This document shows positions 45,739 to 54,496 of a DNA stretch of 64,000 bases, in pieces; the first letter of the stretch is position 1, and each line of letters starts with the position of its first letter. Under the pieces are notes generated by a model that was not told where the DNA came from, did no database searches, and was given only the letters and a program-made list of their open reading frames with translations. The stretch is from an uncultured Croceitalea sp. (GTDB lineage Bacteria > Bacteroidota > Bacteroidia > Flavobacteriales > Flavobacteriaceae), in the NCBI GenBank assembly GCA_947494805.1, contig CANLWK010000002.1:1042662-1106661 (forward strand), read 5' to 3'. The translations under genes and the position numbers were made by a program.

Positions 45739-46737
45739 ATGAACACGACCAATCTGGGGCTTGACCCAAAGTCAAAAATTTTAGTTACTGGCGGTGCAGG
45801 TTTTATAGGTTCTAACATATGTGACGTTTTAATCAAGAATGGCAACAAAGTTACCTGCCTTGATAATCTTGCCACTGGAAAAAAAGAAAATATTGTTCAT
45901 CTCTTAAATCACAGCAATTTTAATTTTATTGAAGGTGATATTCGCAGTCTGCATACATGTCAGCAAGCTTGTTCAGACATAGATTTTGTATTACATCAAG
46001 CAGCTCTTGGATCTGTTCCGCGCTCCATAAATGATCCTATCACAAGTAATGAAGTTAACGTTAGTGGTTTTTTGAATATGTTGGTTGCCGCCAAAGATGC
46101 AAAGGTAAAACGTTTTGTCTATGCTGCCAGTTCATCTACATATGGTGATTCTAAAAGCATGCCAAAAGTAGAAGAGGTAATCGGAAAACCGCTTTCTCCA
46201 TACGCGATTACCAAATATGTCAATGAACTCTATGCCGATGTATTCGGTAAAACATATGGGCTCGAAACAATTGGTTTACGTTATTTCAATGTTTTTGGAA
46301 AAAGACAGGACCCCAATGGTGCATATGCAGCCGTTATCCCGAAATTTGTAATGCAATTGATGAAGTATGAGTCGCCAATCATAAATGGAGATGGAACATT
46401 TTCAAGAGATTTTACTTTTATAGAGAACGTTATTGAAATGAATATTAGAGCCATTTCTTCTACCAATTCCGAAGCCATCAACACTGTCTATAACGTTGCT
46501 TATGGCGAACGAACCGATTTAAATCAATTGGTCAATATCTTAAAGGATAATCTTAGTAGATATGATGCTAAAATCAAAGAGGTCGATCCTATCTATGGTC
46601 CAACCAGAGCGGGCGATGTTCCGCACTCCTTGGCTTCAATAGAAAAAGCAAAAAAAAATCTTGGTTATAACCCCCAGTATGATATCAAGAGTGGTTTAGA
46701 AATAGCCGTTGAATGGTATTGGAACCATTTAAAATAA
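45739..46737 (+). CDS. UDP-HexNAc(A) 4-epimerase (WbpP/TviC-like)
   Basis: The 332-residue SDR protein has ILVTGGAGFIGSNICDVL, CLDNLATGKKENI, HQAALGSVPRSINDP and the catalytic Tyr155/Lys159 in SPYAITKYVNEL, with RYFNVFGKRQDPNGAYAAVI. The GSVPRSI segment and N-terminal extension of about 12 residues are typical of the WbpP/TviC group that epimerises UDP-GlcNAc(A) and UDP-GalNAc(A). It precedes the matching 6-dehydrogenase by 25 bases. Confidence 0.9.
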   Translation: MNTTNLGLDPKSKILVTGGAGFIGSNICDVLIKNGNKVTCLDNLATGKKENIVHLLNHSNFNFIEGDIRSLHTCQQACSDIDFVLHQAALGSVPRSINDPITSNEVNVSGFLNMLVAAKDAKVKRFVYAASSSTYGDSKSMPKVEEVIGKPLSPYAITKYVNELYADVFGKTYGLETIGLRYFNVFGKRQDPNGAYAAVIPKFVMQLMKYESPIINGDGTFSRDFTFIENVIEMNIRAISSTNSEAINTVYNVAYGERTDLNQLVNILKDNLSRYDAKIKEVDPIYGPTRAGDVPHSLASIEKAKKNLGYNPQYDIKSGLEIAVEWYWNHLK

Positions 46738-46762
46738 CTTAAAAACTATATCAATAAATAAA

Positions 46763-48043
46763 ATGGAAAACACTAAAATAGCTGTTATTGGTTTAGGTTA
46801 TGTAGGTCTACCCCTTGCCAGACTGTTTGCCACTAAGTATCCTGTCATTGGTTTTGACATCAACGAATCAAGAATTGCAGAACTTCAAAATGGACATGAT
46901 AGTACTTTAGAGGTTGAAGATGATGTTTTGCGTTCAGTATTAAAGGATAATCCAAAAATTGACACTGGGCTCTATTGCTCCAATGAGATTGAACATATAG
47001 CAGATTGTACATGCTATATTGTAACTGTGCCAACCCCGGTCGATAAAACTAATAGACCTGTACTGGTTCCATTGTTCAAAGCAAGTGAAACAGTGGGTAA
47101 GGTTTTAAAGAAAGGTGATATCGTGGTTTTTGAGTCGACGGTTTATCCAGGGGTAACCGAAGATGAGTGTGTGCCGGTATTGGAAAAAGTAAGTGGCCTA
47201 AAATTCAATACTGATTTTTTTGTAGGATATTCACCTGAGCGAATAAATCCAGGTGATAAAAAACATACAGTAGAAAAAATTCTTAAGGTAACATCAGGGT
47301 CCACTCCCGAAGTAGGTAAAGCGGTTGATAAACTATACGCATCGGTAATTGCAGCAGGCACCCATTTGGCTCCTACAATTAAAGTTGCAGAGGCCGCCAA
47401 GGTTATTGAAAACTCACAAAGAGACATCAACATAGCTTTTGTAAACGAGCTGGCAAAAATATTCAACTTGATGGATATAAATACCAGTGATGTATTGGCC
47501 GCTGCATCAACTAAATGGAACTTTTTACCCTTTAAGCCAGGGCTCGTTGGTGGCCATTGTATTGGCGTTGACCCATACTATCTAGCACAAAAAGCACAGG
47601 AATATGGGTATCATCCTGAGATAATTTTAGCGGGGCGTAGAATGAATGACACCATGGGTAAGTATGTAGCTTCTGAAGTCGTCAAACTGATGATCAACAA
47701 AGACATCAAAGTAAAAAACAGCAATATATTGGTATTGGGAATTACCTTTAAGGAAAACTGCCCAGATGTCAGAAACACAAAAGCTGTAGACGTAATTACA
47801 AATCTGATGGAATTTGGTGCTAATGTCACCATACATGACCCTTGGGCCGCAAAGGAAGAGGTCAAACATGAGTATGGTCTAGATTTATCAGATGATTTAC
47901 CTGTGAACAACTACGACGCAATAGTCTTAACGGTTGCGCATGACAAGTTTATAAATCTAGATTTAAAAGGTATGCTCAAGAATCATGGTGTTATCTATGA
48001 TGTGAAAGGTATTCTGCCAGAGAATGTTGATGCAAGGTTATAG
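46763..48043 (+). CDS. UDP-HexNAc 6-dehydrogenase (WbpO/TviB-like)
   Basis: The 426-residue enzyme has IAVIGLGYVGLPLARLFA, VPTPVDKTNRPVL, VYPGVTEDECVPVLE, YSPERINPGD and catalytic Cys266 in KPGLVGGHCIGVDPYYL, with LGITFKENCPDVRNTK. These are hallmarks of the WbpO/TviB family that oxidises UDP-GalNAc or UDP-GlcNAc to the uronate. With the adjacent epimerase it should provide UDP-GalNAcA or UDP-GlcNAcA. It is the last gene of the rightward unit; a terminator follows. Confidence 0.93.
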   Translation: MENTKIAVIGLGYVGLPLARLFATKYPVIGFDINESRIAELQNGHDSTLEVEDDVLRSVLKDNPKIDTGLYCSNEIEHIADCTCYIVTVPTPVDKTNRPVLVPLFKASETVGKVLKKGDIVVFESTVYPGVTEDECVPVLEKVSGLKFNTDFFVGYSPERINPGDKKHTVEKILKVTSGSTPEVGKAVDKLYASVIAAGTHLAPTIKVAEAAKVIENSQRDINIAFVNELAKIFNLMDINTSDVLAAASTKWNFLPFKPGLVGGHCIGVDPYYLAQKAQEYGYHPEIILAGRRMNDTMGKYVASEVVKLMINKDIKVKNSNILVLGITFKENCPDVRNTKAVDVITNLMEFGANVTIHDPWAAKEEVKHEYGLDLSDDLPVNNYDAIVLTVAHDKFINLDLKGMLKNHGVIYDVKGILPENVDARL

Positions 48044-48067
48044 AATTGAAGAATAAAGGTCAATTAA

Positions 48068-48097
48068 AAAAATAGCGGACATTATTCCGCTATTTTT
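48068..48097. terminator. bidirectional terminator after the sugar-precursor operon
   Basis: AAAAATAGCGGA (48068-48079) pairs perfectly with TCCGCTATTTTT (48086-48097), 12 pairs around a 6-base loop, with A/T runs on both flanks. It separates two convergent genes. Confidence 0.9.
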
Positions 48098-48127
48098 GGT
48101 TTCAATCAATTGTAACAATTCTGCCTT

Positions 48128-49225
48128 CTAAAGTTTCAATAAAAGCTTATCAAGTTTATTTGAAAACCTAGTCAAAGTTGTACTTTCTTTTAAACATTTT
48201 CTAAGACTTTTACCCAATGGGGTTTCAATATACTTGCTTATTAGATAAGATATTAATATCGTAATTATTGTAAGAAGTAAGAGTAAGACCCACTTATTCA
48301 TTGAAGAAAAATAATTCATGGCTATATATCCAATATTTTGATGAATCAGATATAGGGGGTAAGTAAGAACCCCTAAACGCAAATAACCTTTTTTGTTAAT
48401 TGTCTTCAATTTGCCAAATGCCACCAAGAACATTGCTAAATAACTGAAGGCGACTATAACAATTATGGCCCAGTCATTAAACGCTGCCCCATACTTCAGT
48501 TCTAATTCCTCACCTCTCAATAAAGAGTGCTGTAGTGACAGTAAAAAACTAATTAGAACAAAAATATAGTTCCACTTATTTTCTTTGTCCTTATTCAACA
48601 AGAACATAAACATTCCTGCGACAAAATAAGGACTCCATTTTGGAAAGGTCACAAAATAGAGAAGTTTCAAGTAGATCGGTGTACTTGCATAAGGTACGAT
48701 TAGACTACATAAAGAAATCGATAACAATAAGATTCCAAGGACTTTAATGTGTTTAATCTTCTTAAAAAACAACAACAAAGCAATTAAAAAGTAAAACTTA
48801 AGTTCAATGGCTAAGGACCAATATACCCCATCTATATGGGGAACTCCAACAAAGCTCTGAAACATTGTAAGGTTGATCAAAAATTGTTTCCATCCAATTG
48901 AGAACAAATCAGTTCCAAAAAGAACTATCGTTATGGTCGTTAAAATAATCCCGACCCAATAGGCGGGATACAGTCTACTTATTCTTGAAATTATAAATCC
49001 AACGAGATTCGTATTCTGTGCAGACATAAGAATCACAAATCCACTTATGATAAAGAACAAGTCCACTCCTAAATAACCATATTGGAAAAATGGACTTAAA
49101 AATCCATAATCCGGTCCATTAATCTCAGTGACATGGGCCCTAAACCCATAGTGAAAAAATAAAACGTATACGGCCGCGAAAAAGCGGAATAAATCAATCT
49201 GGTAAAGCCTTGACTTTTGTTGCAT
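48128..49225 (-). CDS. acyltransferase 3 family (OafA-like) membrane O-acyltransferase
   Basis: The 365-residue protein has about ten membrane helices and the family start LYQIDLFRFFAAVYVLFFHY with the catalytic-type His, then YGYLGVDLFFIISGFVIL and RISRLYPAYWVGIIL. These enzymes add acetyl (or other acyl) groups to sugars of surface polysaccharides. It is a single gene convergent to the precursor operon and 82 bases downstream of the hydrolase gene on the same strand, so the two may form a modification pair. Confidence 0.9.
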   Translation of the reverse strand: MQQKSRLYQIDLFRFFAAVYVLFFHYGFRAHVTEINGPDYGFLSPFFQYGYLGVDLFFIISGFVILMSAQNTNLVGFIISRISRLYPAYWVGIILTTITIVLFGTDLFSIGWKQFLINLTMFQSFVGVPHIDGVYWSLAIELKFYFLIALLLFFKKIKHIKVLGILLLSISLCSLIVPYASTPIYLKLLYFVTFPKWSPYFVAGMFMFLLNKDKENKWNYIFVLISFLLSLQHSLLRGEELELKYGAAFNDWAIIVIVAFSYLAMFLVAFGKLKTINKKGYLRLGVLTYPLYLIHQNIGYIAMNYFSSMNKWVLLLLLTIITILISYLISKYIETPLGKSLRKCLKESTTLTRFSNKLDKLLLKL

Positions 49226-49307
49226 ATATTGTTATTTTAAATCGAAAATAATACTACATCCATGACTTCTTGAATTTCTTTGATGAAATTCAAGTAATTG
49301 AGATGAA

Positions 49308-50300
49308 CTAATCGTTATTGTCTTTTAATATGGTTTTCACGGTGAAATCTGTCAACATCTCATGACCACCTTCAAAAATGATCAATTCAACCAAGGGCGA
49401 TTTCTTTTCTAAAACAATTGCTCTTTTACCAATATTGCGGTATTTTTTTTCACCAGATTTAAAGTTGTGCAATCTTTGTATTTCAACTTCAGAAACTGCA
49501 TGTTCAGGATTGTAACTTGAATTTGACCTTACTATTTTATTATAAAAATCAATGGAATGAGTGTATGGAACACTACCTGTTTTACCATCAGAGATTCCTG
49601 CAAATATGTGTAGTTTACCTCTCTCATTTGACACATCTTTAAACTCCATATAAAGAGGGGATCTTTTCAAATATCCATCATTTGATGTACATGAAACAAT
49701 ATCATCATAATAATTTCGATACTTGATTTTCGATTGTGCCGCCCACGATCTTAAATCTGATATGCCGTTCCAAGCGTAGTAAGAACTAATGGTATAATCA
49801 GATCTTAAATATGAACAAAACAAAGTGTAGGCGCCCCCACTTAAACCAATCATGTAAGTCTGTTCTCTTGAACTTCCTCTTTTTAACATATAACGGATTG
49901 CATCATCAATATCTGAAATCACTTTGTCACTACAGCAGGACTCACCCTTATTGTTTGCCCCCCTAAAATCAGGATGTATGTAATTATAATCATTGTTTAA
50001 AGCAAACTCCGAGATAGGATCGTACTTGTTGTAATTAGAACTCCAAGTATGTAAACTAATGATCAGAGGTCTATTCACTTCTCTGGCATGAAAAGCTTTG
50101 GCTTTTTGTATTTCACCATCAATTGATGATAGAATCTCTACTTCGATTATTTTCTTGTTCCATTCTGTGGGTTGATCTTTAATCAAAGTAATGATCACAC
50201 TTTTTAAATCAAGTTTAGCACTTATAAAAAGTAACAGGCCCAAACCAAAACCCCCACAAAATAATATTATTCGGCTCGTCTTAAATCTTCTAATATTCAT
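49308..50300 (-). CDS. membrane-anchored alpha/beta hydrolase (prolyl-peptidase or esterase type)
   Basis: The 330-residue protein has an N-terminal membrane anchor (IILFCGGFGLGLLLFISA) and a hydrolase fold: PLIISLHTWSSNY (oxyanion strand), YMIGLSGGAYTL with nucleophile Ser154, GISDGKTGSV with probable Asp238 and FEGGHEML with His313. Its topology puts it in the periplasm. In a polysaccharide locus a deacetylase/esterase role is plausible, opposing the acyltransferases nearby; peptidase activity cannot be excluded. Confidence 0.8.
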   Translation of the reverse strand: MNIRRFKTSRIILFCGGFGLGLLLFISAKLDLKSVIITLIKDQPTEWNKKIIEVEILSSIDGEIQKAKAFHAREVNRPLIISLHTWSSNYNKYDPISEFALNNDYNYIHPDFRGANNKGESCCSDKVISDIDDAIRYMLKRGSSREQTYMIGLSGGAYTLFCSYLRSDYTISSYYAWNGISDLRSWAAQSKIKYRNYYDDIVSCTSNDGYLKRSPLYMEFKDVSNERGKLHIFAGISDGKTGSVPYTHSIDFYNKIVRSNSSYNPEHAVSEVEIQRLHNFKSGEKKYRNIGKRAIVLEKKSPLVELIIFEGGHEMLTDFTVKTILKDNND

Positions 50301-50567
50301 TATACGGTTAATGCTTGCATTAATTATAGTTTAGAACGCGTTAAATGGAGGTTTCTTTTATTTTACAGTGGTTAAAAAGAGTGCCTAAACATTTTATGTC
50401 CCAATAAAGTATATATTATAAGTCTTTGATAAATCAAGTCGTAATACTTGATTTTATATATATTTACTTTGAAATAAAAATAAAACAGTAACAAGGCTTA
50501 AAAAAGGTAGACTTAAAAAGTTTTACTCGCCCCTAGCTTCGCACTAAATGTTGCCACTTCAATTGAG

Positions 50568-51107
50568 ATGGATAGAATTATAAAAGCTGATTTATTTAGA
50601 TATGCCGGTAAAACTTCTTTATTTAAGGGTTTTAAGGAACCTGGATTTACCTTCATGTATTTTTTCAGAAAAGCAAGAAAACATGCCAAAAAACCAATTG
50701 TCGGATTCTTATATAGCTTATTGGTCAGAAGATTCAAGTATAAGTTTGGATTTCAAATACCAATTTCTACTAAAATAGGCGAAGGCTTTTATATTGGACA
50801 TTTTGGTTCTGTGGTAATCAATAGACATGCCGTAATAGGCAAGCATTGCAATGTTGCCCATGGAACAACAATTGGCCGAACAAATAGAGGAAAAACCAAA
50901 GGGTTTCCGACCATTGGAGATAGAGTATGGATAGGAACCGGTTCCGTAATAGTGGGTGGTATCACAATCGGATCCAATGTTCTTATTGCTCCCAACACGT
51001 TTGTAAATATGGACGTTCCTGATAATTCTCTGGTAATTGGTAGTCCAGCTCGAGTTATTGAAAAACACGATGCCACAGAAGGGTACATCAATCATATCTT
51101 ACCCTAA
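50568..51107 (+). CDS. serine-acetyltransferase-like hexapeptide O-acetyltransferase
   Basis: The 179-residue protein has a left-handed beta-helix of hexapeptide repeats: IPISTKIGEGFYIGHFGSVV, NVAHGTTIGRTNR, TIGDRVWIGTGSVIVGGITI, NVLIAPNTFVNMDVP, ending in GSPARVI. It is close to the CysE/SatA-like group found in capsule loci. The cysteine-synthesis partner gene is absent, so it is more likely a sugar O-acetyltransferase than a serine acetyltransferase. It is transcribed divergently from the hydrolase with 267 bases between. Confidence 0.85.
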   Translation: MDRIIKADLFRYAGKTSLFKGFKEPGFTFMYFFRKARKHAKKPIVGFLYSLLVRRFKYKFGFQIPISTKIGEGFYIGHFGSVVINRHAVIGKHCNVAHGTTIGRTNRGKTKGFPTIGDRVWIGTGSVIVGGITIGSNVLIAPNTFVNMDVPDNSLVIGSPARVIEKHDATEGYINHILP

Positions 51108-51288
51108 CATACTATAGATTAAAGTACCGATCTTTTATATTATTGATTTCTTGATTACTTCTCTAGAAGCAATACCTCTTCAACGATAATTTCAAACCAG
51201 AACTATTCTTTATCGCAAAAGGAATAGTATTAACTAATGATTTCTCGCCAGAATATCATCACGCACCATCAAATGTTAAAATAAAGTG

Positions 51289-51378
51289 CGTTTCATCGAA
51301 AAAGAAGCTTTGTAAAAATCTAAAGACTTTGATGAAAACGTAAAATCAGAGTTTAAGATGCATTTCATCGAAAAAAAC
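51289..51378. repeat. paired repeats upstream of the pectate-lyase-like gene
   Basis: GCGTTTCATCGAAAAAG (51289 on) recurs as GCATTTCATCGAAAAAA (51361-51377), 72 bases apart; an inverted, diverged copy (CTTTGATGAAAACG) lies between at about 51328-51341. The 296-base space between the acetyltransferase and the lyase gene holds no gene. The copies are 26 bases or more before the first ATG and could be a regulator binding site or a weak hairpin; this is seen by eye only. Confidence 0.45.
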
Positions 51379-51403
51379 ACACGTTTTATCCAAGAATTGA
51401 AAA

Positions 51404-53095
51404 ATGAGTCTAACTTTAAGTCCCAAATCTATTCACCCCATGAACAGACGCTTTTATTCTATTTGCTATTTTTATCCGAAAATGTTTTTCTTTTTATTTT
51501 TACTGCTTACCTCTTGCGCCAAAGACACTGATGTATTCTATGCAGCTGTCGAAGATGATATTGAGCAAAACATTTCCGATGAAGAGAGTACCGACAACGA
51601 AACTCCAGATGATACCGATACCTCTGAAGAAGAAAATGACGATCCAGAAACAAATGATGGTGTCTTAAAGGCATTCCCATCTGCTGTGGGTAATGGTAAG
51701 TTTTCAAAAGGAGGGAGAGGAAAAGCCTTAGCAATTGTAACAACTTTGAATTGGAATGAGTCATTAGTATATCACGCTGCTACTAATGACAATGATGTTT
51801 ACTACACTGGTGGCCTTAGCGAAGCTTTACAAAACGAAGACGTAGGGTATATCGTATTCAATGTTTCAGGCTATGTTGATTTAGGCGTCAATGGAACAGG
51901 TACCGGTTACCGCAGGGTTTATGAAAAAACAGTCTTTGGCCAATCAGCTCCAAAGGGTGGTATCACCTTAACGGGTGGAACGTTTAGATTAAGCGCTAAC
52001 GAGCCTATTCATTGCGACAATCTCGTATTCAGGTTCATTAGAAGTAGACCTCTTTTAAATTACAACGGAGTTTATGATCCATCAGATGACGATGCTTTTA
52101 CATGGGCCTTTTTGACCGAAGGAGGGGATAATGTAGTTTTTGACCATTGTAGTGGCTCTTTTGCAAGTGATAAAATTATGGGGTCGTTCTTGTCTAAAGA
52201 AAGACATGACAATAGGGGTATAACCCTTACCAACCATACTTGGTCAAATAATTTAATTGCTGATGGAGGAACGGGCATGGTAGTCGGTACGAATCCTCAA
52301 GACCCATGGGATCAAATGGATGACGTTACCCACTATAAAAACCTTTTCGTTGCCGTAAACAGAACACCTAACCTAAATCTTGGAGGAGAAATTGAGCATA
52401 TCAATAACATTATTTACGACTCTCCATTTAAAAACAGTCGTGTTTTTAATGAGAGTAAAATAAATCATATTGGTAATTTTTACAAGAGAACTAATGGAAG
52501 TACAAGTCAAATAAATGTTGATATAATTTCGAATTGGAACCAACAAAACCCTCAGATATATTCCGTTCAAAATGTATATTCTGGAAATTCAACGAGTGGA
52601 AAAGTAGAGTATGATGGTCGTCAAATGAACAATGAAGATATTTGGACCAACTACAGTAAAGGAAAAGATTCTAGAGTAAGCTCAAAGTTTTTTACAGATA
52701 CTAGGCATACCAACATGAACGCTATGGTACTTGATAATGAGATTGAGTCAGCCCAAGACGCCTATCAAAATGTAGTGGAGAGAGGTAACGTAGGTGCATA
52801 TAAGTACATCGATGATAATGGCAATGTGCAAGTATGGCGTGATACTTTTGATACTGAAATGCTGGATGTGACCAGAAATAACGACAACTATACTAGCAAA
52901 CAACCATCTAATTGGGTTTTACCTAAACTTCCAGAAAACAGAAGACCAAGTACTTATGATTCAGATAATGACGGAATGGCCGATGCATGGGAAATACGAA
53001 AGTTTGGTAGTTTAGACGAAAGCTATAGAGGTGATTTTGATGGTGACGGTTACGAAAACATTGAAGAGTACATGAATCAGGTAGATTTCAATTGA
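51404..53095 (+). CDS. pectate-lyase-like (PL1-type) lipoprotein with calcium-binding tail
   Basis: The 563-residue protein is exported as a lipoprotein (LLLTSCAKD; Cys38) and has an acidic linker (about 45-85). From about 88 on it resembles right-handed beta-helix pectate lyases: AFPSAVGNGKFSKGGRGK at the start, VGYIVFNVSGYVDLG, GGITLTGGTFRLSANEP, and then VVFDHCSGSFASDKIMGS, HTWSNNLIADGG and FKNSRVFN-type strands. The C-terminus has two EF-hand-like loops, DSDNDGMADAWE and DFDGDGYENIEEY, typical of calcium-binding extensions. The start is uncertain: ATG codons at 51404, 51440 and 51482 are in frame. It lies inside the polysaccharide locus, so it may cut the polymer made here. Confidence 0.85.
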   Translation: MSLTLSPKSIHPMNRRFYSICYFYPKMFFFLFLLLTSCAKDTDVFYAAVEDDIEQNISDEESTDNETPDDTDTSEEENDDPETNDGVLKAFPSAVGNGKFSKGGRGKALAIVTTLNWNESLVYHAATNDNDVYYTGGLSEALQNEDVGYIVFNVSGYVDLGVNGTGTGYRRVYEKTVFGQSAPKGGITLTGGTFRLSANEPIHCDNLVFRFIRSRPLLNYNGVYDPSDDDAFTWAFLTEGGDNVVFDHCSGSFASDKIMGSFLSKERHDNRGITLTNHTWSNNLIADGGTGMVVGTNPQDPWDQMDDVTHYKNLFVAVNRTPNLNLGGEIEHINNIIYDSPFKNSRVFNESKINHIGNFYKRTNGSTSQINVDIISNWNQQNPQIYSVQNVYSGNSTSGKVEYDGRQMNNEDIWTNYSKGKDSRVSSKFFTDTRHTNMNAMVLDNEIESAQDAYQNVVERGNVGAYKYIDDNGNVQVWRDTFDTEMLDVTRNNDNYTSKQPSNWVLPKLPENRRPSTYDSDNDGMADAWEIRKFGSLDESYRGDFDGDGYENIEEYMNQVDFN

Positions 53096-53137
53096 TTAAA
53101 ATCTAAAATAGGCCTCTAGGGCCAGTAACTTATTATC

Positions 53138-53168
53138 ATGAGTTGAGAACTAGGAGTTCTCAACTCAT
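53138..53168. terminator. hairpin between the lyase and polymerase genes
   Basis: ATGAGTTGAGAAC (53138-53150) pairs fully with GTTCTCAACTCAT (53156-53168), 13 pairs with a 5-base loop. The right arm includes the stop codon of the convergent polymerase gene. A T-run (TTTTAG) follows on the plus strand; the other strand has only a weak one. Confidence 0.7.
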
Positions 53169-54484
53169 TTTAGTTTAAGCAAGCTTGAACTGGGCTTTTC
53201 GTCCTCATTTACAACTTTTTCTTTGTTACAAATAAATTCAAATCCTATTATCATAATTAAGTATAAAAAAGGGTAATCCGTATCAAAAACAAACGTATTA
53301 TGAAAACTAGTATGTATTAGATATCCTAAAATTGTCAAGGCAAACAATATTTTGTAATTGTGTTGTAGTTGACGTATTGTTTTTGAAACGAAAAATAAAA
53401 AAGAAAGAAAGAGTATGTAGCCAATAAAAGTATAATGAAAACCAACATTTATGAAACCGTTATGAGCTGAAAGATTTCGCAATGCCGGCATCCCATATTT
53501 TTCTGCCATTATATACCTAGTAGCATCATAATCTTTATCGCTAACACCCAAGGGATGTGAAAAGACCGCGGTTACACCAGTTAACCACAAAAGAGGCCTA
53601 CTATCAGACTCACCTCCATTTGATGATACTGAAGCGACCCTACTATTTGAAAACATATTCATGTTTGTGAACAAAGTCAATGATATTACTGCGAAAAAAG
53701 ATACCATCACAACCAAAAACTTGCTTGCTGAGTTATTGAACTTGCTCAAGAAAAAGTAGCCTGCAGTAATAAAAAACAGACCCGCAATCAATGATCGTGT
53801 CTGAGAGAATATCGCACATATAAATAATAGAGCCAATACAAACAGATAGTACTTTTTCTTTGTTTTTATAAAAAGATAAAAATGCAGCACATAACTACTA
53901 AAGGCAAAATATGAGAATGTTATCGTATTTGAAAAAGGACCAGAAAGTCTAAATCTATCAGAAATGCCATGTTTGATATAAAGCATTTCGTTTGTAAGGT
54001 CGGCAGAATTAAACTGTGCGCTATTTGAGGTAAGCAAAAAAGATTTAATCTCTCCAAAAATACCTGAAAAAGGAGATATTGGGTGATGTAACAATGAAAA
54101 TAGAATAATTACAAAATGAACATGGCTTATTACTTTTAGATACCTGCCATTCTCAGTTCTTAACAAATACAAGAACAAAAAGGCATATGCCATAAACGTA
54201 AGCCCTTTAAAAAAATCCTTAAAAAGACCCAAGAGCTCCATTTCCCCTATAAACACAAACCTTAAATTCATAAAAGTCTGCACCAGAATAAAAAGTAGGA
54301 CAAAATTTATAAATTTTTTAAAAAAAGGATTTGTTCTGAACTCAAGAAGAAAATCTTTAATTAGAAAAATAAAGAAAAGCATTTCTAAAAGGCGATCAAT
54401 ACTTAAAAAACCAATTCTTTTAGACACCAATACATTATCCAATGCAATTAAAACCGCCAATAAAACTAAACTCCATCTAGGCAT
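53165..54484 (-). CDS. polysaccharide polymerase, Wzy/O-antigen ligase-like
   Basis: The 439-residue protein has about eleven or twelve membrane helices, for example SLVLLAVLIALDNVLVSKRI at the start and ILFALTILGYLIHTSFHNTF near the end, and a large periplasmic loop with DRFRLSGPFSN and GGESDSRPLLWLTG of the type seen in Wzy/WaaL proteins. No sharper motif exists in this family, so the call rests on topology and place: it is 12 bases downstream of the flippase gene in a polysaccharide locus. Its role would be to join lipid-linked repeat units in the periplasm. Confidence 0.82.
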   Translation of the reverse strand: MPRWSLVLLAVLIALDNVLVSKRIGFLSIDRLLEMLFFIFLIKDFLLEFRTNPFFKKFINFVLLFILVQTFMNLRFVFIGEMELLGLFKDFFKGLTFMAYAFLFLYLLRTENGRYLKVISHVHFVIILFSLLHHPISPFSGIFGEIKSFLLTSNSAQFNSADLTNEMLYIKHGISDRFRLSGPFSNTITFSYFAFSSYVLHFYLFIKTKKKYYLFVLALLFICAIFSQTRSLIAGLFFITAGYFFLSKFNNSASKFLVVMVSFFAVISLTLFTNMNMFSNSRVASVSSNGGESDSRPLLWLTGVTAVFSHPLGVSDKDYDATRYIMAEKYGMPALRNLSAHNGFINVGFHYTFIGYILFLSFLFFVSKTIRQLQHNYKILFALTILGYLIHTSFHNTFVFDTDYPFLYLIMIIGFEFICNKEKVVNEDEKPSSSLLKLK

Positions 54485-54496
54485 ATCACTTTGTCT

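Noticed and set aside
50568-51107. Serine acetyltransferase for cysteine synthesis
   Set aside because: The protein lacks the long N-terminal helical domain of CysE and has no cysteine synthase gene nearby; the setting favours sugar acetylation.
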